DNA from: Hellea sp.
GTDB taxonomy: Bacteria; Pseudomonadota; Alphaproteobacteria; Caulobacterales; Maricaulaceae
Reading direction: 5' to 3'
DNA: 7,300 bases
NCBI GenBank assembly: GCA_020628635.1
Contig: JAHDEU010000102.1
Location: 1-7,300 of the forward strand
The position numbers and the translations under genes are program-made. This document shows, piece by piece, positions 6,257-7,300 of this stretch. Numbering within the stretch: the stretch's first letter is position 1; every line of letters starts with the position of its first letter. The notes beneath the pieces were generated by a model. The model was not told where the DNA came from. It saw only the letters and a program-made list of their open reading frames with translations, and searched no databases.

Positions 6257-7300
6257 ATGCGCGCCGACATCGAGCAGCACCAATCCGACATCGAGCAGTC
6301 CGTTGCACTGCTGAGGAGGCGTCTTTGACTGGGAAACCAGTGAACGCCGCCTCGCCGAAATCGACGCGCTGATCGAAGCGCCCGGCTTCTGGGACGACGC
6401 GCAGGCCGCGCAGAAGACGATGCAGGAACGCTCCCGGCTGGAGAGCGCATTCGAGGCGATCAACACGCTCACGACAGAGCTTGCCGACAATGTCGAGCTG
6501 GCGGAGATGGCCGAAGCCGAGGGCGATCAGGAAATGCTGGACGAGGCGGCCGCCGCGATCGCCGCGCTGAAGAAGAAAGCCGACACGGCGGAGCTGGAAG
6601 CGCTGCTGTCCGGCGAGGCCGACGCGAATGACTGCTTCGTCGAAATTCACCCCGGCGCAGGCGGCACCGAGGCGCAGGACTGGGCCGCCATGATGATGCG
6701 CATGTATTCGCGCTGGGCCAGTTCGCGCGGCATGAAGGTCGATGTGCTGGAGAGCCAGGACGGCGACGAGGCCGGAATCAAGTCGGTCACGCTGAAGTTC
6801 AAGGGCACGAATGCGTTTGGCTGGATGAAGACGGAGTCCGGCGTCCACCGGCTCGTGCGCATCAGCCCCTATGATTCCAGCGCCCGCCGCCACACGAGCT
6901 TCGCCTCCGTCTGGGTCTATCCCGAGATCGACGACAGCATCGAGATCGATATCAATGAGAGCGATTGCCGCGTGGATACCTATCGCGCATCCGGCGCGGG
7001 CGGGCAGCACGTCAACAAGACCGATTCCGCCGTGCGCATCACCCACGAACCCACCGGCATCGTCGTGCAGTGCCAGAACGACCGCTCCCAGCACAAGAAC
7101 CGCGCCCAGGCCTGGGACATGCTCCGCGCGCGGCTCTACGAAGCCGAGATGCAGAAACGCGAGGCCGAAGCCCAGGCGCTGGCGGATGACCGCAGCGACA
7201 TCGGCTGGGGCCACCAGATCCGAAGCTATGTGCTGCAGCCCTACCAGATGGTGAAGGACCTGCGGACCGGGGTGGAGACGTCCGACACGGGCGGCGTGCT
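6257..7300 (+). CDS. prfB: Peptide chain release factor 2, with programmed +1 frameshift (3' end off the window)
   Basis: Release factor that reads UGA and UAA in the ribosomal A site and triggers hydrolysis of peptidyl-tRNA. Translation starts at ATG 6257 and runs 23 codons to an in-frame TGA at 6326-6328. After a +1 shift at CTT (6323-6325), base 6326 is skipped and the frame continues from GAC at 6327 to the window edge. The spliced reading gives the RF2 helical N-domain, then S203-P-Y (E. coli SPF 205-207, the stop-codon-reading tripeptide), G248-G-Q250 (E. coli GGQ 250-252, the hydrolysis motif) with Ala at the position of E. coli residue 246, and QCQNDRSQHKN. The offset of two residues from E. 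coli holds at both motifs. About 16 residues are missing at the right edge. The gene lies 12 bases after mrcA and probably shares its transcript. RF1 is excluded by the absence of a PxT motif and by the frameshift site. Confidence 0.97.
6314..6329 (+). promoter_or_regulatory. prfB programmed +1 frameshift site (autoregulatory)
   Basis: An internal Shine-Dalgarno AGGAGG (6314-6319) is followed by the three-base spacer CGT, the slippery codon CTT and the stop TGA, then C: AGGAGGCGTCTTTGAC. In E. coli prfB the same arrangement, with the same three-base spacing, makes the ribosome slip from CUU to UUU when RF2 is scarce and termination at the in-frame UGA is slow. Ample RF2 terminates translation at codon 24 instead, giving negative feedback. 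All required elements are present: the anti-SD pairing sequence, the spacing, the CUU-U slip, a UGA read by RF2 but not RF1, and the poor-termination C after the stop. Confidence 0.95.

Noticed and set aside
6326..6328. In-frame TGA in prfB as evidence of a pseudogene
   Set aside because: It sits exactly in the known recoding context, and the rest of the gene is intact and conserved in the +1 frame.
4286..6490. 734-codon open frame on the minus strand opposite mrcA and the start of prfB
   Set aside because: Antisense shadow. The opposite strand carries every PBP1A motif in frame. The minus frame has no recognisable domain and an Arg/Ala/Leu-rich composition expected from G+C-rich codons read backwards.
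5976..7214. 412-codon minus-strand frame opposite the mrcA tail and prfB
   Set aside because: Crosses two well-supported genes on the other strand and resembles no family I know.

Overview
The window comes from a G+C-rich genome, about two thirds G+C by eye. It looks like an alphaproteobacterium, probably near Caulobacter, Maricaulis or Hyphomonas. This rests on the protein styles: an RNase E with a charged insert in its S1 domain, a release factor 2 with SPY in place of the enterobacterial SPF, and, from memory, the gene order rne / amidase / PBP1A / prfB, which is common in that class. The exact genus is inference.

Layout. Positions 2017 down to 1 (minus strand) hold the first 672 codons of ribonuclease E; its disordered C-terminus continues off the left edge. 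Positions 2018-2451 are a divergent intergenic region with no convincing gene. It probably carries the rne leader and the promoters for both sides. Three genes then run rightwards: a short secreted N-acetylmuramoyl-L-alanine amidase (2452-3252); a class A penicillin-binding protein of the PBP1A family with a long acidic periplasmic tail (3344-6244, TTG start); and prfB for release factor 2 (from 6257, open at the right edge by about 16 codons). prfB is read through a textbook programmed +1 frameshift at 6323-6329.

How they work together. The amidase cuts stem peptides from glycan strands and PBP1A polymerises and crosslinks new peptidoglycan, so these two form a cell-wall remodelling pair. 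prfB starts 12 bases after the PBP1A stop and is probably co-transcribed with it. RNase E is transcribed away from them and is the scaffold and nuclease of the RNA degradosome.

This is ordinary core chromosome. I see no mobile element, CRISPR array, tRNA, rRNA or defence system, and no sign of an unknown multi-gene system. The points most worth attention are the prfB recoding site, the charged insertion and charge-block tail of RNase E, the acidic tail and cysteines of PBP1A, the amidase that lacks an AMIN domain, and the long rne leader region.
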